A stretch of 64,000 nucleotides of DNA from Gyrodactylus bullatarudis. Taxonomy: Eukaryota; Platyhelminthes; Monogenea; Gyrodactylidea; Gyrodactylidae. Both the position numbers and the translations under genes were made by a program. The notes beneath the pieces were generated by a model. The model was given only the letters and a program-made list of their open reading frames with translations. It had not been told where the DNA came from and searched no databases. Shown one piece after another: positions 45,321 through 57,187 of this stretch. The stretch lies in the NCBI GenBank assembly GCA_012064415.1, contig SSNU01000160.1:1-64000 (forward strand), in the 5' to 3' direction. Position 1 is the first letter of the stretch. Each line of letters begins with the position of its first letter.

Positions 45321-45857
45321 AAAGGCTTATTCTTATTTATATATCTCCGTTTGTTTATTTATTAACTAATCAAAATTACAATGAGCACATTCGATCAAGA
45401 TTTTTTCCACTCACATTTCTTAATCCTCATTGGTTTCAAATACCTTCATGTACCTTCTTTGAAGATTATTATAGATAGACAATATTATTTCAATGTAATT
45501 TCATTCTATTTAATCTTCAATTCCGAATGAATTTCTTGGATTTCTCAGATTCATGAATAGTTTGATGAATTTCTAATCAAAAGTGAAGGAAAATAAGAAA
45601 CTTACTATTAATTTCTTTTCTTCCATTGTATTTAATTGTAGCAATTACTATACAATACTATAGCATACATGGAAAAATTAATTATAATTATTAGCCTAAC
45701 TAAAAATAGAGTAATTAAATAATTATAATTAGAAATGATCAGTTTTGACTTTTATGAATGATACAATTCCACTGCCTAACACTACTTTTACTGATTAAAT
45801 TTCAAATTGAAATTTTCTATTACCAGAGTCTCAGCTTTCCAAGATGGTATCCACGCC

Positions 45858-46287
45858 TAGTTAATATGAAGATGGGAATTAATGATTTTTAAAAATTCTC
45901 AATTTTTCCATCAAGGAATCGAATTTGATCAAGATTTTTTGATATCTAAATCATGAGGCTCACCCCACGATACGGAGAAAAAAAATCAAGGAATATTCGG
46001 AAAATTTGAAATCTTGAAGTAGGGCTAAAATCCCCTTTTTTTGAACTTTGAGTTGAAAATTTTTGTTGATTTCAATGTGAGAGAGTTATCAAAGGTTGAT
46101 TCTTAGGATCACAATTAGTCAAAGAAATTAAATATGCTGAATCTGGTTTAATCTAAATTTTTTTTCTCCATATCGTGAAAGAGGGCCTCATAATCTAGAT
46201 TCCAAAAAATCTTGATCAAATTCGATTTTTTGAAAAAAAATTAAGAGTTTTGGAAAAATCATAAATTCCCATCTTCATATTATTTTT
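45858..46287. repeat. Foldback family FB copy, both arms
   Basis: It begins 'tagttaatatgaagatggga' and ends with the inverse ('tcccatcttcatatta'). Both arms share gaatcgaatttgatcaagat and a 'gatacggagaaaaaaaatc' block (inverse 'ttttttttctccatatcgtg'). It is a distinct subfamily from the 9.45-kb copy. Confidence 0.75.
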
Positions 46288-48494
46288 TTAAAACTCAAGT
46301 TACTTAATAAAAACACAGAGTAATAGAAAACGACACATTAAAAAAGATTATTTGATAAATAGAAAAAAGACTTCATTATAAACGTAAATTAATTTGTTTT
46401 GTAATAATTTTTAATATAATAAACAGCTTCTACATTATTAAATAATCGAAATTTCAATTTTCCTTATCACATAAAGGATTAGAATGTTGAAAGCTTACGC
46501 GTAATCTTCACGGAAACCTTGCAAGATTTTTATGAATGAATTCGTAGTAATGTGGGTTTCAAATCATTCTTTACTTGATTTATTGAATTTTTATGCAAAA
46601 ACTCATTTCCTTTAGATATTTCTCCAAAATTTACTCCTCTCTGGAACTCAACTTTTTCTTAACAGAGACTGAGAATAGTTTCACTTTCGAATTATCTTTA
46701 AGAGTCGAAGATTTCTCTCATTGCGTCATGCACTTAAGAATCAAGAGTAGGATAATACAAAATATTTAACTTTTCGAATTTATGGATTCATTTGAAAGAA
46801 AATAAGAGAAAAAGAAAAAATTCCTATAGAATCTTGTGTTTTTTCAAGTTTAATTTCAATTGAAGATGTCAAATTTTTCAAAATCGCGCCACCATTTTTC
46901 AATGAATTTCAATGATAAATTTTGAATTATTGGACAAGCTTTGATCTTTTAAAATCAGATTTTCACGTCAAATTAATATTAAATATATTCTGAATAGACC
47001 CTGAAAAAATCCAGTCAATTTGGGAAAAATTAACAATTTTTGGGAAAATGGCATATCAGAACATCAAAATTTTCAAATTTAGTTTTCGAATACGGCAATA
47101 CGGAGCATAAAGAAGGATAAAATAGAAAAGTGGGGAAAAATCTTCTTTCTCTAGGCAAGAGTCTTGTTGAAAATCAATCATATCAAATTTGCTAAATTAG
47201 ATTTTGTGAACCCCCATCATCGTGTGAAAGTCGAATTCGATTGAAAATCAATAAAATTTATCTATTTCATAATTTAACATCAAATCTCTGCCTGAACAGT
47301 CTTTAATACCAAAATCTCTTTCAAATAAGTGAAAGTTCAATATACGAAAGAGTTCAATTTCCATTTTCTTATTAATCCTTAGAAAGTGTTTGATGTAGTA
47401 TTGGGGCAAAATATCATGAAATTATTGCCTTTTTTTCTTCAATTTTAGGACTTATCATAACTTAATCACTAGGTAAATTGGCTTTGACAACCCAAATCTC
47501 AAAATTTATTTAATAAAAGATTAGCATAGAATTTTTCTCTTATTCTAACGATGCTCTTTTAGTTATAAGATTTTTTCTGAAATTCATCAACTCTTTTGGT
47601 TAACAAATATTTCTTGTTGTGTTTAGAAGCCCGCGAAATATCAGACTTTAAATACTCAAATACAATTCATGTTCTTTAGTTTATTTTAGATATATTAATA
47701 CACTATAGAAATTTCTGATCGATGATTTACGGCCTAATTTCGATCCTTGATTGTCTATTCAGGTAGGATCATACAGATATTCAATAGGTTTCTTCTAAAT
47801 TTTCTTTTAAATTCATGAGAACATTTAAAGGTTTTTCAAGAAAACTGAAATTCGTAAAATGACTGTTGAAAAGTAACTCATTAAATTCGAATAAGTGCTT
47901 TCGAGTAGCTTGAAGAACATGAAAAAAAATTCATATTATGATTGTATAATTGAATTGGAGTTAAAAATTAGTTTATCAAATCACACTTGACAAGAAATTT
48001 CTCACCAAAATATTTTATGTGAAAATCGAAAAGTATTCTATATTTTAGATACTTAACAGTATTCGTGAATAGGAAATAAGAAAAAAGTTCTCATCAATCT
48101 TTATTCAGGTTTTTTATTTGAAGACAAGTGTTGAGAAGACGTGAACCTTGAGCTATAAAAAGATCATCAGACTTTTTTTCGGAATTTTTAAGACAATATT
48201 TATTAGCTTTATCACATTGGTTTTTGCTTCAAAGTTTTAAAATCAAAGTTTCAACATTCTCAAATTCTTAAAGAAAGAATTTTGTTAAAATCAAATATTC
48301 CTAAGATCAAATTAACAGATTTCATAATTTGAGTTTGAAATCCCTTTCTATTATTTTTAAATCGCTAACTAATATTAAATTAATATTGGAGTTAGATTCT
48401 GAACTCATCTGGAAGGTTAATACTGACACACGTTATATTTCACTGGCTCTCTTCAGACTCTACCCCGGTTAGCGTATAAATTCTATACCAAGTT

Positions 48495-48740
48495 AATATG
48501 AAGATTCTTAATTTTTTCATCAAGAAATCGAGATTGATCAAGATTTTGAAAATTAAATTTCTTTGACTAATTTTGATCCTATAATTCAACTTTTGACCAA
48601 TCTCTCGCTTTAAATCAACAAAAATTATTAACTCAAAGTTCAAAAAAATGGGATTTTAGCCCTACTTCAAGATTTCAAATTTGCCGTCTTTTCCTTAAAA
48701 ATTGATTTTTTCTAAATTTTTTTTCTCCGTATCGTGAATT
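48495..48740. repeat. Foldback family FB, collapsed copy
   Basis: It opens with gttaatatgaagattctta and contains gatcctataattcaactttt and ttttttttctccgtatcgtg, which are left-end, central and right-arm landmarks of the 45.86-kb copy. It lacks a full second arm. A family-B scrap (cttcagactctaccccgg) lies just upstream at 48453-48470. Confidence 0.6.
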
Positions 48741-49094
48741 TTATGAATTTACTGAACAAAATATTCCTATGAATATTCAGTAAATGATTATGCAAATTTG
48801 AATCCTTGTCTGTTCAACGGTTTTTTGATAGCAGAATCTTAAATTTTACACATACATCAATTCCATCCTGATTAATCTACTCTTGAATTTTTTTCCTTCA
48901 ATTTCCGTATGGAAAAATAATTGCTGATGAAATAATCTTTTCCAAGCAAATGAATTTGATATTCATTTCAGTAAAGCGGTAAACGGAATCCTAATTTTTC
49001 TAAATATAATAATTTCAATGAAAATATTATCAACTTATCAGAATACGATCTTCACAACTTGATAGGGTGATACTCAAAATTTGACCCAACATAT

Positions 49095-49340
49095 TTGATT
49101 GCTTTAACTAACCGTGATCCTAAAAATTAATTTTGGATCACTCTCTCACTTTCGAATCAACAATATTTTTCTACTTAAAGTTTAGCGCTAACTTGAGATT
49201 AAAAAAATTTATTTTTTCAAAATTGGTAAAAGTGGACCTCATGATCTAGATTCCAGAAAATCTAGATAAAATTCGATTTTTCGATAAATATATTGAGAAT
49301 TTTGTAAAAATCATAAAACCCCATCTTCATATATTAACTA
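49095..49340. repeat. Foldback family FB, right half
   Basis: It contains the central gtgatcctaaaaatt motif, then tctagattccagaaaatct, and ends in the terminal ccccatcttcatatattaac. The left half is missing. Confidence 0.6.
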
Positions 49341-49565
49341 GGGTATCGTAAGACTATCAAGGGTAACAAGATTAACGGTAACACATTTATCCCAAACATA
49401 ACATAATTTTACTACGACCAGATATGGAATCAGTGTAAAATTTTGAATCTTTTTCTGACACATCTATTTATTCTGTGAAAAGGTGATATTTCATCTATAC
49501 CCTCGTTCTATACTAGTTCAAAGAGAGTTGATTTAAAAAAATAATAATTTTTGTTTAAAACGTTT

Positions 49566-49790
49566 TTTTGAAAACCTACTTCCCAGTGTCATAGGTAGAA
49601 AGTAAGATAACTTTTATCGATTGATCATACCTCTAGAATTCAAATATGCAATCGCCAGAACTCTATCTGCTCAAGCTACAAAAATAGCCTGTTTGTGGAT
49701 CAAAAAATGGATCGATAACTTCTGAACGAAATTCTTAATCAACGTATTTGAATGCGAGTCATGAAAAAAATTCTCTGGGACTTTAAGGGT
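49566..49790. repeat. Dispersed direct repeat D, copy 2
   Basis: Same orientation as copy 1 at 44070-44355, with scattered substitutions and a shortened middle. It ends in ctctgggactttaagggtt. Confidence 0.65.
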
Positions 49791-50052
49791 TAATCTAACC
49801 ATGTTCCTTATTTTGAAAGAAATCAATTTTATGTATCTATAGACTTACATAACGATGGTTACAACACGAATTATCTTTTTTGAAACGCCTCCCTATTTTA
49901 AATCAAAAGAATTCATTGAATACAAAATACAGTAAATTCAGTTGAATTGCAATAATATATTTAATATTTTAAAAAATATAGAGGTTGATTCTCTCAAAAA
50001 TGAAACACCGGTCATACACACAAAATACCATTGTCTCTGAATGATGTTCTTT

Positions 50053-50403
50053 TCATTTTTCTGGATTAACCAATGCAGGGCATGAATCTTGACGTAATGA
50101 AATTGTCTTTTCACCTTGATCTTTTTGATTTATATCCCTACTGGATTGACTCTTACTGATTTCTAGATTTATTAATGAGCTCAAAGAGTTTGCATCTGAT
50201 ATCAAGTAACAACTACTGGAAGCATGTGCCAACATTGAGGCCATTGATGAATGAAAACTCCTCGGCTTGATATCAAAGTCAACCTTGAGAAAGTCTCCAT
50301 TACATTCCAGACTTAACTCATCAGCTAATGACCGATGCTTTGCCGTCTTATCACAATTGAATACAAATATTTCCTCTTCGAACTTGGGTTGATTCAACAT
50401 CAT
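50053..50403 (-). CDS. Unrecognised Ser-rich protein, paralog A
   Basis: A 116-aa frame starting at the first of two ATGs. It shares a conserved core with the gene at 59024-59416: DELSLE, then a 'R.SF/L..S(M/L)' turn, then HASS(S/N)CYL(I/L)SD, then (A/T)NS(L/I)SSL, and near the C-terminus RQDSCPA(L/I). Spacing is kept over ~75 residues, and substitutions are mostly conservative, so both are likely under protein-level selection. No signal peptide, membrane segment or known domain. Ser/Asp-rich, possibly a phospho-regulated linear-motif protein, but this is a guess. The flanks do not match the paralog. Confidence 0.6.
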   Translation of the reverse strand: MMLNQPKFEEEIFVFNCDKTAKHRSLADELSLECNGDFLKVDFDIKPRSFHSSMASMLAHASSSCYLISDANSLSSLINLEISKSQSSRDINQKDQGEKTISLRQDSCPALVNPEK

Positions 50404-51226
50404 TGATTATTATTATTATTTCCAAATTGATTTAGTAAAGTCCAAATTAATTTAAATTATAAAGCATGTTCTTCTCGAGAGAATTAGGAAGAGCAAATGG
50501 ATATTTGCAACTAGATAAAATTGAGAGAACTATAATTCACTTGATTCTCATTGGCTCAAAGGGAAAGTATACTTGAAAATTAATTTTTATTGGTACATCC
50601 TTCTTAGTTCAATAAAGGAAATGGATAAAGATAAAAAAATAAAGTTTGTTCTAAGTGCATCTCTAATAGAGATCATCCTCTATACTACTCAAATGGTGAT
50701 TCAATTTTTAATTTAATAACTGATACATAATATTCCCAGATGAGTTTTCCAGAATTAAGAAAAAATAATTTTTTTCCATTACCCATTCTTAACTCTTCAT
50801 GTCCCAAATTATTTTTTTTCATCACACAAATGAGAAAATTTGCAATCTAACCGAAATAATTACGAATCTGAATTCCTTTTTGTAAGCCGACTTATCATTT
50901 CAAAGATAATAGATGTTAAAATTGGCATTTTTTGGCTCTAAAACCAATTATCTTCTAAACTATAAGAGATATCGAGCAGGCGATTGCTCCCTATTACTCC
51001 GAGACAAATTTTTTTGACACACAGTGTGATCATATTCTCTTTACTTTAAACAGAAAATAAAGTAAAATACTAAAGTTTCCAAGTTCCGAATTCTAAAATA
51101 ATATTTTTGATATCAAAAGTATGATTTGATTTTTCAATATTAACAAAATAATAATTAAAGGAATTAAAGGAACCAATCTTGTTTTAAATCATAAATTTAT
51201 TAAAAAATTAATAAAGTTACAAAGAA
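50404..51226. other. Intergenic, divergent spacer
   Basis: 823 bp between paralog A (-) and the decayed transposon-like gene (+). AT-rich, nothing recognised. Confidence 0.4.
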
Positions 51227-53466
51227 ATGAACAATCAAATAGCTCAAGACAATTCAGAATCCTTCTATAAACCCGGATTATTAACTGAAGACAAGCTTCC
51301 TCTTAACATTGATGTTGTTAAACATTTCTCGTGATCAGGTAGATAGAAAAAAATTTAAAGAATTCCGAAAGCTTACTATTGACACAGTTCTAGAGATATT
51401 CGGGAAAAGTAAAATAGATATTCTTCCTCGAACAAATTTAACGAAGCAACTCAATTCCTTGATGGAATTAAGAAATAATGTATCCAAAAACAGAAAGGAA
51501 GAATCACAAGAATGGAATAAATTATTTCCTGCTTTGACTTGCAAGTGTTATTTGCTAAGAGACGTTCTTACACTGTAAGAATCTTACAGCCAAAAAAAGT
51601 AAGCCTTGTTCATATATTAATAATTCTCATCATGCTATAATTATTCGTTTTTTGGCTGATCAAAATGGGAATAGAAACATGTCAATAAACGACTATATCA
51701 ATGAGATAGATGAGTTCGACGAAAATCAAGGTAGAGTCGATATTCAAGTTATCAATGAAATGTTTCCTTTGCCACCAGTTCCTGTAGAACAAGATGTTGT
51801 CCAACCAGTAAATCAAGTACCGGAAGAAGCTATTGCAGAAGCCCCTACTCCTCCTCCTCAAGACCCATCACCTCCTCAGGCTATAGAATCCGCAAGTCCT
51901 ATACCAAATAGGTACAATAAAACTCCTTGTCCAAATAACTATTTAAAGAAGTGTCAATATGAGATCAGTGTTCGAGGAGCTGTTGATATCATCAACACTT
52001 ATAATTCTGAAATGGGTCTTTTACAAGAACATGGAACGGCTATAAAATTAAGTGAATATAAAATAAGAAATGAGGCATTGAAGCACAAAACTATTTTTGA
52101 ACAACAAATACCTGAAACTATAAAATATCTACAAATTGATGCTGCCGGTAAAAAACAGCAAGATATCGCAATAACAATTCAAAAACAGATTTTATTATTC
52201 TGAGTGAATTCTCATCAAATAGATCCCTATGAATGAGCGTATCACTGGAGAAGCAATGAAAAATTCAGTTATGCCTGTCTTACAAAATACTCAGTCCAAT
52301 CTCTCCAGGTAATTGCATGTGATGGTGCTTTTAATAATTTGAATCCAAATGTTGGATTAGTATCACTTATGGAAAGGACTCTTAACAGAAATCAGCTCAG
52401 AATCGTTTGTCTAATTCATTCAGTTGAAAATGTATTAAAGCATGTTGTATTTAATTTTATTGGACGAACAACTGGACTAAATACAATTGCTGGTAGACTT
52501 GGAGGCCTCTTAGCAAAAGTTGATAAAAATTTCCCAATTGCTAATTTTCGATCAATTCATGCAATCATGTATCCTGTACCAAATATTTTGTTGAATACTC
52601 TTGTTCAAGATTTGTAAATTTTTTATCAGAGGTCCTCAAGATGAAGAGCTATCAAATTTTACTAGAAATGATTCTATCGGACCTCTTTGCCATTCACGAT
52701 AGACTATATTAGCCAGTAGAATACTGAGGTTATGTTTCAAGAAGAAATCCATCAACAAGACTCAGAATGATGGCAGAATTTGTCGTTCAAGTGTATGTTC
52801 CAAGTTCTTTGGAAGTAAGACACAAGTCTTCTATCTATGATGCACCGGCAAACTTTTACAACATTATGATTCGAGTTGAAAATTTCCCACATGCAGTTAT
52901 TAGAAAACTTAGCAAAATAGCTCTATAGAACAATTCATTCATCGCATATACTAAAATAATTCTTTTATCAATGTCGAGAAATGAAGATTTACGAATAAGG
53001 GAAGAAGCACAAAGACTACTTGGTAATGCTGTTAATGGACTGAGAGTTTATGCAAATCCACAGCTAAACTTCAACGCTGATAGCTTTTACGAGATGGTGG
53101 ATTTTAATCAAATGCAGTATTGTGTTCCAACTATTCTTCAAGGCATAAATTTCATTGAAGAAAGACCTCTCAACTTGCCATCGCTGTGCTCAAACACTCA
53201 AGGCATCGAAAGATTGATTTGTGTTTTAAAAAATTTCTCAAACTTGTCAGAATATTTGAAAATGCCAACCATGTAACAAATGCAAAAATCAAAGCAAGAG
53301 CTCTTCCAAGAATAAATTTTCATGCCTTTTTAAATGTAAGTTTAATTTAATCAATCACTTATTATATTTGATTATAATTTCAACTATAGAACTTAGTCCA
53401 AAATCCTGATTTAATTGTACAAGACAATGAAAATTTTTTGTCTTTCTCTTCTCTAATGAAAAGATG
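51227..53466 (+). pseudogene. Decayed transposon-like gene of a multicopy invertebrate family
   Basis: A series of open pieces in different frames follows the order of one long protein: 51227-51333, 51330-51578, 51652-52203 (Pro-rich middle), 52300-52617 (ACDGAFNNLNPNVGL, then RIVCLIHSVENVLKH), about 52765-52928 (FVVQVYVPSSLEV) and 52971-53276 (VPTILQGINFIEERPLNLP, then NTQGIERLICVLKNF). A final exon-like piece at 53391-53466 follows an intron-like gtaagt...tatag. The order and motifs (CDG..N.G, C.LH..E, NTQ.(V/I)ER) recall a high-copy uncharacterised family common in arthropod and other invertebrate genomes and thought to be transposon-derived. Frameshifts and stops show it is dead. Confidence 0.5.
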
Positions 53467-53507
53467 ATGATTGTAATTCAAACTAATGACTTATTTTACT
53501 CCCATAG

Positions 53508-53927
53508 ATGACTGTACCATCCGCCGAAGAAAGAATTTTCCTTGAACGAAGCGTTGAGCAGGGCAGGTTGTTAACCCTGCTGGATCTCCATCGAGCAGTC
53601 CGAGGAGAGTGTTCCTATGAAGAGAGGAATATAATTTTTTCCAAAGTCAGTCTAGATGCAAAAATGTTGTTCATTGCATCATTGGATGAAAGGATGATTC
53701 CATTGATAAATCCTTTCTATCAGTTGACAATTCATGAACTTATAGAGAAAGCAAAAACTCTTTCTTTAATAACAAAAATAACTGTCAACAAAAAAGAATT
53801 AGACGGAGATAATTCTAAATATATTATTTTTTATTCTTTAACTAAAAATTTCAGTAATAGTTTATTAAATCACTTGTTAGCCTACTTACTGAATAATAAG
53901 GTCGTTCCTAATTGGAAATTGAGTTGA
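53508..53927 (+). CDS. Unrecognised 139-aa open frame
   Basis: It starts with ATG directly after an acceptor-like 'cccatag', so it could be an exon rather than a gene start. The first ~85 residues look like real protein (SAEERIFLERSVEQGRLLTL, then CSYEERNIIFSKVSLDAKML), helical and charged. The last ~50 are AT-driven. No family recognised. It may be an exon of the decayed element just upstream or of an unrelated gene. Confidence 0.35.
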   Translation: MTVPSAEERIFLERSVEQGRLLTLLDLHRAVRGECSYEERNIIFSKVSLDAKMLFIASLDERMIPLINPFYQLTIHELIEKAKTLSLITKITVNKKELDGDNSKYIIFYSLTKNFSNSLLNHLLAYLLNNKVVPNWKLS

Positions 53928-54059
53928 GTTATTATCTTTCAAAAGTGCAAATATCTTCGTACAATTCAGTCTAGTTTTCTTCTGTGTCAAAATATATGAT
54001 TAACCAGACCATTCGATGGTCAAAAATAAGGAATAAGAGTAATTAATGGATAGATGTTT

Positions 54060-54290
54060 TTTAACATTTGAACGATAATATTGCCGAACTTCATCAAGAA
54101 TATTTTCGTTAGGATCAAAACTCATGAGGAAGGTTTAGAGAAAACAAGCGTATATTATAGTGATAAACGTTATATTTCGCCTTGTCTCTTCAGACTCTAT
54201 CCCGGTAACGTTTACATACTTTTACAATGCAAATATTTTGAGGCCTTCCATTGGTCCATCTATTAATTTAGTTTCAGCTTTGAATTGTGG
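54060..54290. repeat. Family-B element pieces, rearranged
   Basis: 54066-54140 matches 6628-6705 (gccgaacttcatcaagaata; aactcatgaggaaggttt). 54165-54260 matches the reverse strand of about 6840-6950 (gtctcttcagactctatccc; ccttccattggt). A partial, internally deleted copy of the TIR element in the TOG gene. The open frame here is incidental. Confidence 0.65.
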
Positions 54291-55762
54291 CGGGCGGGGT
54301 CGGTAGGAACACTCTGATCATAATTATAATTAACTACTTTTGTCTCTACACAAAGCGATCGATTGTTTGTTGCCCACTGTCTCTACGTCGTTTTCTTTTT
54401 GCTTTTTTTAACATTGGTTTTGAGCTGGGTCACCGATGTCATGAGATTTAAAGTAAAAAGATGCCAGGGTTTCTTCTCACATCTTTTTACTTTAATTAAA
54501 GGAGCTTTTTATTAGATGAATTTTGTATGTTACTTCCGAAAATGAAAATATCTTCGTATATAAAATTCGAAAATATGATTTATTCTTATCTGAATAAAGT
54601 GAGACACTAAAAAACTGAAATCAACATTAGAAATGAATTTTAGCTAACTTGATGATATTTTTGCTGTTGATAAATCTTATCAATACAAATAGGCTAATTT
54701 ATTTATAAAGTTTTCTTATTGAAAAAAATTTTAAAAATGGTTTTCAACCAAAATTAAGAATTTTTATTAAAGTATCACGAAAATACAAACCCGCGAACAA
54801 TATTTCAATGTTAGTACTAAAATCATTTTCGGAAGGTGGGGAAACGGGACATGAAGGGTTAATTTAATTTAAATATAATACGTTATTTCTTCCAACAAAA
54901 TTGCAAAAATCAGAAAATATAAATTTTGATCGGTAAAAAATACGTTTTTTATTACAAATTTTTTCATAATTTTGTTTTGGAGCGAAATTTGGTGGGATTG
55001 TGTTAAAATACTTGGAGATCAAGTCTACAATACAGCGTCTGAGTCTTATTTTGATTTTGTAATACTATAATAATTTTAAATGATTTCGAATCTCATGTTA
55101 GAATATGCAAATTGAGCCTTGCACACTTAAAGCAGTTTGCTATTTGAAAACTGTCGTTTATCCAAAAAAATGGTAAATTATATGTATAAAGAGGAAGATT
55201 CAGATAAAAATTAATTTCTGATATGGCTCTGATTACTTAGTAGGATAAGCAATGGATCTCAATGATCTGTCGATTGCATATTGAAATTTGAGATGAAATT
55301 ATTTAACACAATCCAGGATTCCTATTTAATAAAACTTTTATTCCTAATTTAATCATGTGAGATAATTTTTTTGATACAGAAATTCACTTGAAACGTAATG
55401 AAAATGGATGTTTATTATTGCAAAAATTCTTTTCTGATTAAAAATGTTTGAATCTCTTCGATTGAAATCATTGCCATAGAATTTTATGATGAATGAATAA
55501 GAAATTTTTTGTAATTCTTAGGCATTCAACCTAATAGTCAAGTTTCAATTCCATAAGAGAGTTAAATAATATTAAACTCAAATGTAAACGGGGTTCGTCC
55601 TTGTTAGGACTCGCCAATCCAGAATACGGTGTACTGATTTGCATGTCCGATTTCTAGCATCTTTAGGTGTGAGAAGACAATCTTCATCAATGGGCTTGGT
55701 GATACCAATCTTTACTATTAGGTTTAATTATTAAGTTTTGAATTATTTCTACTATTTCTACA
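54291..55762. other. Non-coding stretch
   Basis: 1.5 kb with no gene or convincing repeat. The local GC-rich patch gtggcgggcggggtcgg at 54286-54302 is unusual for the window but short. Confidence 0.4.
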
Positions 55763-55878
55763 TACCCCTAGGGTTTTCTAACTAAAAATTCTAAGTACAT
55801 AAATCTTAGGTAGAAATCTAGTCTACCTTTGTAAGTATAGGTGCTGCACTATTCTTTAGTTAGAAAACCCTAGGGGTA
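55763..55878. mobile_element. 116-bp MITE-like element with perfect 24-bp TIRs
   Basis: 55763-55786 (tacccctagggttttctaac and following) is the exact reverse complement of 55855-55878. The central 68 bp is unique. No coding capacity. The target duplication is unclear. No second copy was noticed in the window. Confidence 0.65.
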
Positions 55879-55904
55879 CGCTACAGCATATAGAAGTAAT
55901 CCGA

Positions 55905-55958
55905 GTTGCATGGGATGTTGGACGAGATCCTAGGTTCAAATCCCATTTTGGGGCATAC
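55905..55958 (+). other. tRNA-derived B-box-like fragment
   Basis: The stretch gatcctaggttcaaatccc contains a Pol III B-box match and shares tcctaggttcaaa with the tRNA-like sequence at 30.6 kb. No acceptor stem or A box pairs with it, so at most it is a SINE or pseudo-tRNA remnant. Confidence 0.3.
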
Positions 55959-56895
55959 TGAAAAGTCTAAATTGAATACTGTTCTGCAATCTGGAACACT
56001 GAATGTGACAAATGGTCTAGGAAAATACAAACTGCATGCAATAGATTTACGCGCCTTCTGTCATCAACATGTCAGACTGAGATGAAGAGAACTTAAAACT
56101 ATTACCCTAATCAAGATCTCCCCACTGGCTAACTCTAACCGACAAGGCTTACGCCCTAACGTTCCAGATTATGGTAATCTAAAAAGGATTATTGCTGCAA
56201 CTCGAATTCGGTCACCGATGTGTGGGAATCATCTGAATTTTTTTGATTATTGCAGATCAAAATAACCCAAGATAACGAGATTCGAATTTTTCCAACCAAA
56301 AAAAAATAGTAAAAATAGTAAATTCTCCACTTCATATCAATTTCAATTTATTATATGAAGAAAAAAATATATAAGCGCCAAATTTCGAAGTCATTTTAGG
56401 GTTCCACAGATTAATAAGGAAATATATATTCTTAGGAATTTTCGTTTTCTTGGTATTTTACTTGATTTCGATGATTCATAATTATTCAAAATTAACGGGT
56501 GTGGATAATCAGCAGAAAAAAATTCAAAGACCAATGAAATTCAATAAAAGTTGGTTCTTTTCAAACTTTATTCTTCATTGACAGTTAATTGCCGAATAGG
56601 AAACAATTATAATTGAATAATTATTCATTATTTGGTTCATATAGGTTCATATTTCGTCACTTATAATTTGTATATAATGGTGCAAATCTAAAATAGAATC
56701 AAATTCGATAGATATATTTCTTATTATAACCCTTTCGCAATATAGTATACAAATTTTAGTGTAAGATAATTTCGAGAATTTTCAGACTTTGGTCATCCAA
56801 ACGTTACGACAGAGATTTTGTTATAAATTATAACTTATAATACTTGTACACTGCACTGGGAAACTCATGGATATCAGGAAATAAGACGTATCAAG

Positions 56896-57187
56896 AGTTA
56901 AAGTTTGAATGAAAAATAATAATTTACAAATTTTGAAAGAAATAGTAAATGTTAAAGAATATAAGAGTCATGAATGGAAATAGGAATATAATGTTTAATC
57001 TTCAACTACCGTGGCCTATGTGAGCTTTTTCACCTTTTTCTCTTCACTGTTGCTATTTATTGAAGAGTTTTTGGTGTTTTTTCAGCTTACATTATATTCC
57101 TATTTCCAATCATGACTCTTATATTCTTTAACATTTACTATTTCTTTCAAAATTTGTAAATTATTATTTTTCATTCAAATTTTAACT
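56896..57187. repeat. Palindromic family-C derivative, ~100-bp arms
   Basis: 56896-56988 and 57096-57187 are near-perfect inverted repeats (ttaaagaatataagagtcat and flanks). The inner part of the arms is the TIR of the 14.3-kb element. The ~100-bp centre is the reverse of the block at 14.34-14.40 kb (cctttttctcttcactgttg). The inverted arms extend beyond the element ends, so the flanking DNA was duplicated too. Confidence 0.75.

Larger units (their letters stand above)
42292..50052. other. 7.8-kb gene-poor region
   Basis: No gene I would defend. Open frames at 42357-42701, 42844-43116 and 43404-43769 lack homology, splice support or balanced composition. The region carries several foldback-family relics and a dispersed direct repeat, listed separately. 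The rest is unstructured AT-rich DNA. Confidence 0.45.
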
